This document shows, piece after piece, positions 32,661-45,462 of a DNA stretch of 64,000 nt; position 1 is the first letter of the stretch, and each line of letters begins with the position of its first letter. The stretch is taken from positions 9,434,501 through 9,498,500 of the forward strand of contig CM067530.1 in the NCBI GenBank assembly GCA_034509925.1, read 5' to 3'. A model generated the notes under the pieces. The model was given only the letters and a program-made list of their open reading frames with translations, did not search any database and was not told the origin of the DNA. The DNA is from Hirudinaria manillensis. Taxonomy: Eukaryota; Annelida; Clitellata; Hirudinida; Hirudinidae. A program made the translations under genes and the position numbers.

Positions 32661-35600
32661 TCATAAATAAAATGATTTCTCCTCTCGGAAGCAGTAGTAC
32701 ACATGTCCATTGATAGCGTAGTGGACTCTTTCCCAAGTAACCTGAAGTAACCAGTAATTATAAGTAATTCTAAGTTTAAGGAGATATAAAATACGAGTTA
32801 ATTATTTCTTTCAATATGACAATATCGTTGAACTTATTAACTATTAAGAGTTAAATAAACATTTTATGAAATAGATGAAACCATAAAACGCTACACACGT
32901 CGTCAATATCTTCTCCTTTCAGCATCTTAACCAAATCGTCGAGTAAATAGTAGTTGTTCTTTGATGTAAGTAAAAACGGACTAAAAAATATTATTATTAT
33001 TGTTGTTGTTGTTTTTATTTCTAATTTCTAATATCCTCATAAATGTCTTAACTCACCACTTCTTTAGGAGCGTATTGAACCACCATGGCAGAGGTCCACG
33101 CTTTGAGGGACGAAACAGTCTGTCGTTAAGGAACCACTTTATTTTGGTAAAATAAATCCTGAAAATTCGTCCATCATAACCGACGACATCTCCATATACC
33201 TTTAATTATGTTATGTATAATGTATATATATGTAATTTTTGATATACACTAGTTATTGTTAAAAAGGAGAATTACTAAAATTAAAAATGATTGTTAAATA
33301 ATAAGTTACGCACTATATTTTTAAAAAATGCATATAAATAAATGTACAAAATATATATGCTTATTAAAGTTTAATTTAGATTCAGAGTTTGAATATCTTT
33401 TTTAAATTGAAAATTTGAAAAATAATCTGAAAACAGACTTTTACAAGCTCCTTGCAGTTCACGCAAGCATCATATATCTTTGCCAACACGTAGAGAGTCA
33501 TGAGGTATTCGTTGTACAAAAATCTTTCTAGCGTATAATTATCTTCATCAATCTCTGACTCTTCAACGTTAATTCCCGGGATAAGGGGTTCTAAGTCATT
33601 GCAATGGTGAGCGTCTATGATTTTCATGACTTCGTCAGAATAATCGCAATTCTGAAATTGTTAATAATGATAATAAAATAGAAAACTATTAGAATGGCTT
33701 GTATCCAAATAATGGACAGTGCAAAACTTATTGTAAAATGAAATTATAAACATTTGTATTTACCTTGAGTAGAATGTGTCGGTAATCATCAATATCATAT
33801 GCTTCTAGTTGAAAGTGTGAGAGACAGCTTGCTCCAATTTCATCGTTCTGATCTATGTATTCGAGGTCCTATGAATATATTCAGCAAGAATAATTACAAT
33901 TATATAATACATTTATCATTTAAAAGTCAAATAGCTTTCTGGCATGGATCTTCAAAAGGTTGGCCCCCTTAACTCTGGATCAACCCACTCTGGAACGGGG
34001 CCGCATCCGCTGATCAAGCGGATATATTCTATCTTATATTATATACTCATGAATCTCTATATTCCACTTTTTATTTTATTAATTAATTAATGTAATTTAA
34101 TTAATTTGTGACCTACACCATGCCATGCCAATAAATATCGTCTCGAAAGACATTTCGTTTGTTCTTCGTTTTGCGCAGAAGAGAAATATTTGTAGAGATA
34201 ATGAACTTCGGACATCGACTCAAGATCTTGCACGAAACAGAGATACATTGAGTCAAATTTTGCCTGAATATTTGAAAAAGTTATAAATTTATTAACGAAG
34301 TCTATAAACTAACAAAGTTTGTAAGTCAAGGAGGTACTTTGGAATACATATTAAGATTTCAAGAGTATTGCTTAACAATTTTTTAAGAGTTATATAAAAG
34401 CATAATTTAGTACCCCTTGTATTTTTTTAAAACTGTCCATCACTTTTTGCATACCATCTCCTGATTCAATGGGATAATTTTCAGCTATAATACCACCTAT
34501 TAATTACAAATTTTTAACCTTATAAAACATATTAATAAAACGACATTCACTGAAAGTTTTTTTTTTAAATGTTATTACATAATCTGGATGTCCACTGAAT
34601 CAATTTTAAATCTTTTGAATGTTTCGGTTCAGGCATGTCTTTCAGGTATAATAGCCAAAAATATATTTCAGAAGCTGAAGTTAAAAATTTTACATATTTT
34701 ACTGTTTTTAGAATTATTAATTTTTTAAGTGAGGAATAACCTGGTCTCCATCTTTTAATGCTGGATTCGACTAATTGTCTATGCTCATCAAGCACCACTT
34801 TCAGAAATTTCAAACCTCGGCACAGATTAATTCCGACTCTCCCAAGTGTTAGATCCAAAATAAAACTGAAAACACCACAAATAATTGCACCTCAGAATAA
34901 ATAAAATCAACACATCAGACGAACCTTAAAACGCTTTCATTTTTTGAAGGAATTAACAAAGAATCAGGTGAATGTTTTAACAACTGTATAAACACATTGT
35001 CCAATACGCGACATTTCACTTTTAAATGCTGAAGAGAAAAACGAATGCAGAAAATAAACGATACGTGACTATCAAGTAGGTTATGTTACCAAGTGTTACC
35101 ATTTGGTACTACGACAAATAGTATAATATAACTAAAATTTAATATGTAATCCGTACAATGCAACTGTAGACATTGTAAAATGGATGAAAACAGTTTTCGA
35201 CGAGAAATATCGTCGTTTCTTTCGAACAGTTTTCTAAATGAATAAAATGTTGTTCATCAGCATAAATGAATTTTAAAACAAATTAACTCTTAAATTATGC
35301 GCTAACTCGGTGAAGCTGTAACAGTCACATCTTCGTTTTTATATAAGACCTCATCCAATTCAAAAATAATTGGGTCAGATACATTTGGCATGTAACGGCT
35401 AAAGTATTAATTATTTATAAGATTTTTTTAAATTATATTAACGGAAATTAATTGATATTAAAAATGCACATGAAATTTATGTCAATATATTTAATATTTT
35501 CACAATAACTTAGCGGACCTCAGAACTTCCGCTATTTTCTTAAACGTATCCAAGCCTTGTTCGGATATCTGTCAAAAGGCATATATGGTATTTTAAACGT

Positions 35601-35956
35601 TCTATATAAATATGTATTATAATAATTACTGAACTTACTTCATATGCTTCATTTATCGATTCACTCAATCCTTTTAATGACTCAATAGTCTGCTGCAAGC
35701 CGTTCATTTCTGTGGATGCGTGAATATTGTTATTGAATAAACTTTCTGAATACAAATTAAATTAAACTGAATTTGTTCCTAATGACTCTATAAAGCCCAG
35801 TCTCTCAACTATTTTGAAAACTTTTTAGGAGCGACTTTGAACATATAATGTTGCTTCATACATAACCCTAATACATGATGATGCATTTAATATATATTAT
35901 AGTATAGTATAGTCATCAGTTCTACCTAAGTTTAAGACACTGTCACTCGTAGCCAT
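32661..35956 (-). CDS. Unrecognised 477-residue protein, 14 exons
   Basis: Exons: 35956-35926, 35745-35639, 35568-35519, 35398-35307, 35233-35157, 35028-34925, 34865-34741, 34496-34414, 34263-34117, 33868-33764, 33651-33445, 33199-33057, 32980-32899, 32741-32661. They total 1434 bases with all phases compatible, from ATG to TGA. The start is MATSDSVLNL and the end CFREEKSFYL. The sequence looks mainly helical: a coiled-coil-like N-terminus, a middle part with LCRGLKFLKVVLDEHRQLVE, YLCFVQDLESMSEVHYLYKY and YDIDDYRHILLK, then an aromatic C-terminal part with PLPWWFNTLLKKW and WERVHYAINGHVYYC. No signal peptide, membrane segment or catalytic motif seen. I cannot assign a family. The weakest point is exon 35233-35157, whose other frame is also open; the chosen frame is the only one matching both neighbours. 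An AATAAA (minus strand, 32657-32652) follows the stop closely. Confidence 0.75.
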
Positions 35957-36187
35957 ATTGTTAAACAAAGCTTGAGAAATTCTCAGTTTCACTTATGGTT
36001 GCTTGTGAAATCGAGTTCTAGACCTGACCATCCTCCGTTACTAGAAACCTTTATAAAAGATTTCCATATGCATAATAAAATTGTAAAAATTATAAAAATG
36101 AATATAAATTTAGAATGTCATTTAACCATAAATATAAAGAACTGCAGACGATTGGAACGTCGCTGGTAGGGACTTTAAGCAGCTCTA

Positions 36188-36470
36188 TGATGATGATAAC
36201 GACTATAGCGACGATGATGGTGGTGATGAAAACGATGACGACGATGCTGACGACGACGATACGATGACGGTAGTGGAAAAAATGGTTATGGAAACGACGA
36301 CGACGACGAAGATGAAGATGAAGAGGATGATCTTCATCATCGTCGTCGTCTATTCCATAACCATTATTTCTACTACCGTTATCGTCGTCATCATCGTCAC
36401 CGTCGACGTCGTCGTCATCGTTTATAGTTTTCATCACCACCATCATCGTCGTTATAGTCGTTATCATCAT
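36188..36470. repeat. Long imperfect inverted repeat (foldback), arms about 135 bp
   Basis: The left arm (about 36188-36320) and right arm (about 36336-36470) are reverse complements with scattered mismatches around a centre near 36328. Matching pairs include ATGGTTATGGAA with TTCCATAACCAT, GGTGGTGATGAAAAC with its complement GTTTTCATCACCACC, and ACGACTATAGCG with CGTTATAGTCGT. Much of the sequence is GAT/GAC-like, but these non-repetitive words pair in the correct order, so the symmetry is not merely from microsatellites. No ORF belongs to it. Confidence 0.8.
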
Positions 36471-36625
36471 TATCGTCATCATCAACGTGGTCGTCACCGT
36501 TTCCATCATCATCGTCATCGCCCTCCTCATCATCATCATCATCATTCTCAACCTCGTCTTCGTCACCTTCCTCCTTCTCCTCATCATCATCATCGCCATC
36601 ATCATCATAATCATCGCCATCATTA
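36471..36625. repeat. Imperfect (ATC)n-rich tract
   Basis: CAT/ATC/GTC-type trinucleotide sequence adjoining the right arm of the foldback, giving spurious His-rich and Asp-rich frames. Confidence 0.8.
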
Positions 36626-38286
36626 CTAGAATGGTCATCATAGCAAAATCGCTTTTTTACTGACGATATATTTTGCAATTATTTCCGATGTATGCATGTA
36701 GTTTTGTCACTTATTACAACAATTTTTCATTCGTCCAATTAATTTAGTCGTGGTAAATAATTATCACTGCTCGATATCGACGCCATAATAATTATCATCA
36801 TCATCATCATCATCACCAATTCTAGAAACATGTAATGAATCGCGAATTTAGAAAATGTTGTTAAATTAACATACATTAAGTATGAAAGGTCATCGAAAAT
36901 TATTCAGCATTTTTGTTTTCACAATTCCATTACTATATAATGATATATCATGGCCATTTATCATTGAATACTATTACATACTTATGAGTATGTTCTACAT
37001 AGTTATAGCGTGGAATATTATCACATAATGAAAAGGTCTTAAATATTATTAGGCACGAATAATAACCACAAGTTGGCGCCGAATGTTGTGCGGTAATTTT
37101 TAGCAAGCTGTTCGCATACTTTCGAGCAAATGCTTTACCAAACTTATAAGTTCAAAAACAAATAAATTCAATAATTCAAATGGATTCTATTTAACGCGCA
37201 AAAGTATATTATAACATCATTCAGCCTATAAGCTTCAATTTGCTGGTACTTATGTAATTTATAGTTGGTAAGGAACAAAATGGCTTCTTAAACCAGCACT
37301 AACAGACACTTGCCTTGACGGGGACAGAACCAGGAAATGATTTTCTTTGTTGTTCGTCTGTCACCTCGTTCGTCGGGACTTGACGCTTAAAAGTAATGTA
37401 ATAATTAATATTAACCTTTCGGTCGAAAATTCTATGCCTTTTGTTTTATTTTAATGCTTTTAATGTAACTAGAAAAAAAAACAAGCTTCTGAAAAGTAAT
37501 GCAAGCGACAAATTAAGTAATTGTCCAAACCTTTATAAACAGCAAAACAATTCCTCGGGTAAGACTTTTGGCTGAAAACACACTCGATCCGAACAACTTA
37601 GTTCTTTGCTTCAGTATTTTCTTGTCAGACCGTACAAGGTTCGGCTATTTATACCTCGAGTGAGCAAGGTGTATGCTTTCGTTGGAGTACGTGAGATGAA
37701 AATTGAAAATGTTGTGGCAATATTAAAACGATTTTTTCTTAATAAATAACTTAATTTTTAAAAAAGATTTTAATATTGGTGGCCAATTTTATTTGACTAC
37801 TATCGTTATAGTCATCTTTAAGACACCATTACCACCTCAAACAACAAGATTATCGTCACCAAAACATCGTACATCATCATCATCACTTTTCGAGCTCAGC
37901 TGTGTACCTCTCATCGAAGCATGCCTGTACACTGAAAGTGGCATCACAGGTGTGCAGCATGCAAGACATTTCTACCATATAAGGAAATTTTTTTTTCTCG
38001 AAGTTGACTTTTCACGGAGCAAAAACTAAAACGATAAACTATCGATAATCGCTGTCTCTTGACAAATCGAATTACTTATTTTTAATCCTCAATTTGTAGT
38101 TAATTCATGAAAACTATTTAGAATAATAATTATTTATGGAATATTTAATATACCTAATATTCATTCTGATTAGCATTTCCCAGCTCGTGACGTTTTATAT
38201 GATCGCGGTGTTTCTAATAAACTAGATAAACAAACCAAAGCAACAACCAAAGCGACTTCATTCGCCGATATCATCCGCATGTTAAT

Positions 38287-38340
38287 AATAAATAAATAAA
38301 TAAATAAATTAATTAATTAATAAATAAATAAATTAATTAA
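38287..38340. repeat. (TAAA)n microsatellite
   Basis: TAAA units interrupted by TTAATTAA blocks, about 50 bases. Confidence 0.85.
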
Positions 38341-41107
38341 TATATTTTCATTTAATATTCGTTCAAATCATCATTAACTCGGATTACATGGTTGCTGAAA
38401 AGATCTACTAACGGAATGACAGATCATGGAGGAGGAATTGGGTTCGGATGACTTCAGAATAACATTGTCGTATTACGCGCCTCCAAATGCCTGCATTCTG
38501 GTTATGAGGTTACTTCTTGTATTTTCCGTGTGGAACTTTGGAGCTGTGCTGGTGTGGGTGCGTGTGTGCATGGAAAAGTTGCCAGCGAAGTCGTGATTGG
38601 ATCATGGAGAGGCTTTCAGGACACAACATTAACATCAGCATTGCACGAGACCAATGAGAAAGATCCTCATAAAATAACATAATGAGCCTCTCTACCTATC
38701 ACAATGAAGAGCAGAACGAGCACGTGTTAGTGTGAGCGGCTTACTTAGGTTCTTGACAATCGGTTTTGATAATAGTTCTGAATATCCTATCGATGAGGAA
38801 GATGGAAATCAATCAAGAACGTTACAAGATTCCTCCTTCTTAAGTACTTTTGAATGTCAGGTGTCTGTTCAATAAAGTGATTCATTTGAGAGATTAAGTT
38901 GCCTTTAGATCGCAACATATCAATCTTTTTATGATCGTAGCTCCTAGCTTCCCAAATATTGACGACTCGTACAATGTGCACCTCTTACTCAACCTACGTC
39001 TCTGCTTTGTACACAGAAACGAAAAACATTGAGCGTACACAGTGAATTGATTTTAAGAATTGTTCAATTTATCTCAACGTCAACTTATTGGCGTATCACT
39101 TGGTAATAATTTAAGATTAACGAATTAACTAGAGTCACGAAGAAAACGAATTTAATGATTATTCTTATTAAATGACGCTTGCAGATTGCTGTCTCAATTG
39201 GTTGGCAACATACTCGTCCTTATCCTATCCCTCTTTCTTGTCTTGCAATTCCTTCAAAGTGAAACCGAAGTCGACCAAGAACATCAATGAGTTGCCATTT
39301 TAAGCAGAGATTTCAACAGCCTCTTAACGGCCCTGGGTTCAAACAGGAACCCACACCCACAATTTGTTGTTGCTACTCCCCGAAAAAAAAATAAGGTCAC
39401 TGACCGCCGACCTCATTAATTTGCTTAACTTGATTGGTCGGCTCCATTGCCTACCGTATGTCACTTCACTTGAAGATCTTAATGACGTCATAACAAGTAG
39501 TAACTTATGATGTGCAGTGCCATGTTCGTTGGCGATGTGACATTGTTTTCGTGTACAAGGGCACAACGAATCGAATACAAAAACAGGATGCAAATAAATT
39601 GATACGATTTATGGACAATGAAATGATACCAGAATTTTGTAATGAGATACCAGGTTAATGAAATAAATAATGTACAATTTCATATCCAAACTGAAGTAGT
39701 TGTTTGAATCGCTCCCGACTGAAATAGCTGAAGATAAGGGTGTGGTTGGCGACGTTGCTGAGTCTCGAGTCCTTTGAGGTACTGCACTGGAGCGAGGAGT
39801 GATTCCGGTGGTTTCCTCTAAACGCTTATTCTGTCGTCATCACTATCATCATCATCATTGCACCACTATTATCATCATCATCATCATTGCAAAGTTGAGG
39901 CCTCACCCACGACTGGGAGCTTCTTTTCTGACTAAATCGTTGTAAGTGCTGCCACCTGTGGTCAGCCAAAAAAATCAACAACGTTGAAGATTTGCCAAAT
40001 TAGTAAAAAGCATCCGAAACCTATCGAATGGATGCAGAGGATGAAATTGATTTACGATCGATAATCGCAAATTAATTGTTTATCTGAATAATATTGTTTA
40101 TCAGTCAATTGTTTTGGTCCACAAAAACCAATAGGAGAAAACAAATGCATTCTGAAAAATATTAGCCCAAAAATGTGAGCAGCATAACCAAATCCAAATC
40201 CAGGACAACAGCAAGAAGTACATCGAAACAGATTTATCAAAGATTTTCGATGACAGCACATGAATGTTCCTCTTTTTAAAGACAACGTACCACTTGGCAG
40301 AGGTATGAATCCGATACCGAAAAACAAGTATCCAAGAGAAAATTTAATCCCTAGACACAGCAAAATAACGAAGCATTTTTTAGAATCTTACACAAACTTT
40401 TTAGAATCTTAGACACGAACATATAAACCTTAGTCAAGCATTAAAAATATATGGCCTTGAACAAACCAAAAGAGTAGCTCCAAATAGACCCACAATGTGG
40501 TTTTCTTCACCCAAATTTTGGTTACAAAGAAATTAATTAATCAAGCAATTAAGACAAGTTGTTAAGAGTTAAATTAAATTGTCCAAAAAATGAACATAAG
40601 ATTTCAAATTATTATTTTAGTGACAAACAGTTGAACATTTGGCCGAGGAAAACTGAGTCACTCTACCTGCTGCAAGAAGACAATCCTTTTGATGAACTCT
40701 TAAAAGAATATTTTCAATGTATTCAAAATATAAATAAGATTATATTCCATTATATTTCATTCTATAGTTACATTTTAAAATGTGAAAAACTAATCTCATT
40801 ATGTGTTAGTTGCACATCATGAGTATCTCTGCTGTGCAATTGATTCTGCATTAATACTTATTAATAATATTAATAATAATTACCAATTAATAAATAATAA
40901 GATATATTTATGATTTAAAGATAAGGAATAAATTTTGCAGAATAACATTTGATTATCTTATTACAAATTATTCTACCTCGTCATTTCTTAAAAACAAAAT
41001 CAGCATTAAAATCCAACAGAAAATATTTTCCTATTTAAGCCTGCAATAACTTCAAGTGTCCAAAAGATAGGTAAGATAATAGTTTAATAGCTTAATTAAC
41101 AGTCTAA

Positions 41108-42061
41108 TTATTGCAAACCATTATAGTCAAATGAATCGTCTGTTGTCTTCCCTCCTGATATTTTCACTAATTCATTGACCTGACATTCTGTTAGAGGCTC
41201 CTCACTTTTTTCCAACCAGCATCTCAGTTCATTCATGCTCACTGAGCCAATCTGGAAAGTAAGGAGATGGAATATAGACTTTTTTTACCATTGATCAAAT
41301 CATTGACAAACAGATGGACAAAAAACATGGCACATAATGACTTTTCTAATTAATTTATATTAAAATAATGGTTATTTCATGCATCTCAAAGCCTCAACAA
41401 CTCAGCAATATTCACCTCAGGATATCAGTTCCTTGGAAATCAGCAAGTTGAATAATTGGCTGAATTCAGAAATAAAAGAAAAATTCTCACCTCTTCTCTG
41501 TCAAATACTTTGAATGCTTCTGCAACATCATCAAGCATCTCCCTTTCACTTTTGAATTTATAACGTGATATTATGCATCTGAACTCATCAAAATCAATTT
41601 TATCATCATCTAAAAATAATAAATTTCACTTGAACTGAGTCGTAAATTTGACACACAATTCACAATTTATAACAACTTTTTTTGTCAAACTTTTTTAGTA
41701 AACTCTGAATGCAACAGTTTGATGGATTTTGTCCCAAAGCTCTCAAGGCTCGTCCAACAAGGCAAGCTGCAATTTTGCCCTCGCCACACTTGTCAAACAT
41801 GACAAAACATTCTTTTAATTCTTTGGAAAAATATAACTTATCTTAGTGTTTCAAATCATTTTTTAAGGTAAGTTTATCAGAAACGTACCAGAAATTACCT
41901 GCAGATGCTTCGTGGTCCAAACCACATTCATCACAATCAACTTTAATCTCACAAGACATATTTCTCTCCGAAGAAGTTATCTGCCTGTTCGATATTGGTT
42001 GTCGTAGTAACAAAAATACTGAAAGCAATAAAATCACACTCATTGAAATTACTAATCTCAT
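41108..42061 (-). CDS. Calmodulin-like EF-hand protein, mostly degenerate loops
   Basis: Exons 42061-41899, 41841-41677, 41609-41491 and 41251-41108 join in phase. Four EF-hand-like units are visible. Unit 1 (ECFVMFDKCGEGKIAACLVG) lacks key acidic residues. Unit 2 reads FDKKNDDKIDFDEF, the only loop with Asp at 1, 5 and 9 and Glu at 12. Unit 3 (VFDREEIGSVSMNE) and unit 4 (SGGKTTDDSFDYNG) are degenerate. The segment with RALRALGQNPS resembles calmodulin, essential light chain and CALML4-type proteins, which bind IQ motifs of myosins or other targets. So this is probably a Ca-poor light-chain-like adaptor (inference). The first exon allows a start at 42061, giving a hydrophobic leader MRLVISMSVILLLSVFLLL, or at 41959 (MSCEIKVD), which gives 162 residues and looks more usual for the family. 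It sits head to head with FKBP6. Confidence 0.85.
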
Positions 42062-42300
42062 TAAAATTACTAAGCAATAGATTTATGAGTAAATTAAGCC
42101 ATAATAATAGTTTTATGAAACAGGGAATTCTGCGGGAAAAGCATGTGGACTTGATTGTGTTTTCTCGCGCTGAGAGTCTTTGTGATGAGAATTGGGATTT
42201 GATTTGAAAGAAATCTGTCGGCTTAAATAATTTTTCATGTGCAGAAGCAGAACTAAGAACTACAAGTTTTGTCTACTGAATTCGTAGGTCCTTGCTAGCT
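42062..42300. promoter_or_regulatory. Probable bidirectional promoter, EF-hand gene / FKBP6
   Basis: About 240 bp (or about 340 if the EF-hand start at 41959 is used) separate two divergent start codons. No other gene lies between. The shared promoter is inferred from spacing only; no TATA box is obvious. Confidence 0.45.
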
Positions 42301-45300
42301 ATGGACGACGAAAGTTTCGACAGGGTCTCTGTTTTAAAAGAGGAGCTAGACCTTGCTAGTGTTTGTGAGTCTGGAGTGGAGTTTGAAGTTGCTGACGTTA
42401 AACGTAATTTAAAGTTTTCATTTGGATTTTCTATTTTAATTAATAACTCGAACGACATTATCAAATGTCTAGAATTGGAGCCGCTTTACCTCGATGGAGG
42501 AGTTGGGAATCAGTTTAACGATGACTTCAGTCCAAAAATGTGCGAAGACATTACAACGTCGTTTGAAATACTTGCTGCTAACTTCTATGGCATCACAGAT
42601 GATGATTTGGTGATGAAACAGATTTTTAGGCAGGGTTCAGGTCCCATTGTGCCGCCTGCATCAAGTGTTGTTGGTTTGTTGCACAATAACGTGTTGACTT
42701 TGGTTTCATGATTTTTTTTATCTTTTGTTAAATAGTGCTGGCTAACAAGATGTGCACTGATATGATCATCCAGTCTTAGCCTGTTAATTGATTTTAATTT
42801 TCAGTCCATTATGTGGCTTATTTGGAATATGCAGATGAGCCATTTGATTCTTCACGAAAGAGGAGGAATGCTCTCAAATTTGACTTGGGTTACATTTGGA
42901 TTTGTTTCGTTGAATTTTTGCCTCATGCAAAGTTTAAGTTTGGAATAGCATGTGTCTGTTAATAGATAAAAACTAACTAATAATAGAAAATGTTAACCTT
43001 ATAAAAGGAAGCCTTTGTCATTGGAGATTATGTGACCTGGACTATTTGACATGACCTTATTCATTGTTCTGTAGGAGATTCGACAGTCATAGAAGGCTTC
43101 GAGATTTCAGTATCAACCATGAGGAAGGGGGAGGTGTCTAAATTCCTGATCAGCCCTGATTATGCTTATGGAAAGAGGGGCTGTCCACCCAGGGTCCCTG
43201 AGAATGCCACCTGTAGGCTCTAAAATAATAATAATAATAACAACATTTTAATATATATCTATATCATATATATTTACATGTTTTATAATAATAATGATGA
43301 TGATTATGATAATAACATTAAAATTATGATAATGACTCTCAGGCCTTTACATCATAGAGCTGATTGACTTCAAACTGATTGAAGATGGTGCCAGGGAGTA
43401 CTTCAATCTACCCATGGTGATTGAACCAATTAAAATTATTTTTTATTTTGTAAATGTGGTTTATTAATTAATTTTTATTTATTAATTTTGGTATGTTATC
43501 ACTGTTATTATTATTTATTAATTTATTATTATATTAATTATTATACTATTATTATTATTAATTTTGGTATGTTATCACTGCTATTATTATCAATAGTATT
43601 ATCATTAGATTATTATTATTTAATTCTGGCATTTTCCAGACGGCTTATAATATTTTAATCCTTTTCATGAAATGTTAGAGCCAAAGAAATTATGCACCTT
43701 TGGAGGTTGTCATGAGGGCAGTCAGTAGCTTGAGAAATGTACGTTCAGTCTTGAATCTTATTTATTAAAAAGTTTGATTATCATAAATTATGATAATACA
43801 AGTCATGAGATTAACTTTTAGTCATTTACATTTAGGATGCAAGGAAAGCTTTTAACAAGAAGAACTTCCAAGAATCGAGCAGGCTTTTCACGCAGGTGAA
43901 GTTGTTTTGAATGCCTCACGTGACCAAATAATAAAGTTGTTAATGATTATTTTTATGATACATGTAAGCATAAGCACTAGTGCTGTAGCCTCGTGTGGGA
44001 ATGTGACCAATTTGGTGATAATGTTGTTTATAATGATCATTGTTTACACGTGCTTATTAGACAGTAATTGTAATTAATATTACTTAACATCAGGCTCTGG
44101 CAATTTTGAATGATTACAACAAGAAAGACGAAGATGAGGAAAACCTTCTGAAACCGGTCGGTTTTAATTGATCACCAGTTGTTCAGTATTATAATGGTAA
44201 TAATAATTATTATATATAACATAAATATAATATATTAAAAACATATAATAATATTATATATTATTATATATTGTATAATAATTATTAATATAATGTAATA
44301 TAATAATAATAGTAATACATCTTATAATAATACAATTTATATAGTGCCGTGTGTGTGAGCTTCAGGGGTACTGTACTTGTTCCAACTAATTGACTAAAAC
44401 TTGTAAAAGTTGTTCAAGATGTTTTTGTTGAAACAGCCAGGGCTTCTTAAATTAACCAAAATTAATGCCACCCACAAGCTGTATGAATGTTAATCTATAA
44501 ATAGCCTAGGTATGATCGACTCCTTCAAATTATGACATTATAGTTAACAATTTTTAGGACTTGGTCAAACTGCATGTAAATGTGGCTCTATGTGGCTTAA
44601 AGATGATGCATTCTGCAAAGGCAATTAGGCACTGCAATGAGGCTCTAGCTCTTGAAGAGAACAATTTGAAGGCTCTCTTCTTCAAGGGAAGAGTGAGTTG
44701 ACCTTTGTCTCATGCTGGTCATGATTGTTGTATTGAAATTTTTACCTCTTAGTTGCACCAACTGCGACTTATTTGTTCACACTAATGTTGTAAATGTTTT
44801 TTTTTTGAGTTTGTTAATGACAGACATTCTTATGTTGAAGGCATTGACCCAATTGGGAGATTTTGCAAGGGCTATTTGGCCATTGAGGAAGGCAAACTCT
44901 CTGAAACCGGGGAAAGATATTCAATTGGAAATTGACAGAGTGGAAAGGTGATTCATGGAAATATTTCAATCAATAGTGATTCAATAATGCTCAAATGCTA
45001 TTTGATAATCGGATTAATTTAAGGTGTTTTTGATTTAGATATATCAAAATGTTTTGCAATTCCTTCTGCCACAAAGAGAGTTAGTTCTGCATTTCAAAAA
45101 GCTTGCTACTTAGTTCTAAGTGCGACCTATGACATGCTAATGTTAAAGGTACGGTTCCTGGCAATGATCATAAATCGACACAGCAAAAAATTCAATCCAA
45201 CAAAGACACAGATGAAGGAATTGTTGCTTCTTGGCTCGAGTTGGTTGATGGTTTCTTACTTTTGGAGACAATTTCTCCACTGACTGTTCTCCACTCCCAT

Positions 45301-45462
45301 AGAACCCTAATATCTGACGAGGACCTGTCAGAACTTCGGTTCTGTTCTAGTCAATTGACACAAAAACAATTGGACATGCTCAAAATGGCATCCAAGGAGA
45401 AGAGTTTGCAGCTGAGAACGTTTAGAAATGTGGGTCGCCAGACGTGGCCAGAATTTTGTTAA
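42301..45462 (+). CDS. FKBP6: FKBP6-like immunophilin (FKBP domain plus TPR), piRNA-pathway type
   Basis: Exons 42301-42673, 42805-42888, 43075-43212, 43343-43416, 43679-43738, 43836-43895, 44094-44156, 44558-44692, 44841-44947, 45039-45079, 45149-45462; 482 residues, all phases compatible. The FKBP fold covers VMKQIFRQGSGPIVPP, HYVAYLEYADEPFDSS, VIEGFEISVSTMRKGE and SPDYAYGKRGCPP. TPR helices follow (NVALCGLKMMHSAKAIRHCN, LKALFFKGRALTQLGDFARA). The HYVAYLEYADEPFD block and domain order match FKBP6, the Hsp90 co-chaperone related to Drosophila shutdown that acts in piRNA loading. The active-site Trp of FKBP12 is Phe here (GFE), in keeping with weak or absent isomerase activity. The last exon adds about 104 residues not found in short vertebrate FKBP6. 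If the donor GAGA|GTTAGT is not used, the protein ends at TAG 45082-45084. Confidence 0.88.

Larger units (their letters stand above)
35957..41107. other. No firm gene; repeats and orphan frames
   Basis: Five kilobases between the unknown 14-exon gene and the EF-hand gene. It contains the inverted repeat at 36188-36470, trinucleotide blocks to 36620, TAAA repeats at 38287-38340 and CAT repeats near 39850. Orphan frames with somewhat protein-like composition are 38787-38981 (-), 40052-40363 (-, aromatic and Gly/Cys-rich) and about 40620-40740 (+, SDKQLNIWPRKTESLYLLQE after a TTTTAG). None can be tied to neighbours or a known family. Confidence 0.45.

Noticed and set aside
35157-35233. Alternative frame of this exon (KLFERNDDISRRKLF...)
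   Set aside because: It looks protein-like, but its phase does not match either neighbour; the other frame matches both.
36090-36678. Several overlapping His-, Asp- and Met-rich frames on both strands
   Set aside because: They are products of trinucleotide repeats and the inverted repeat, open in many frames at once.
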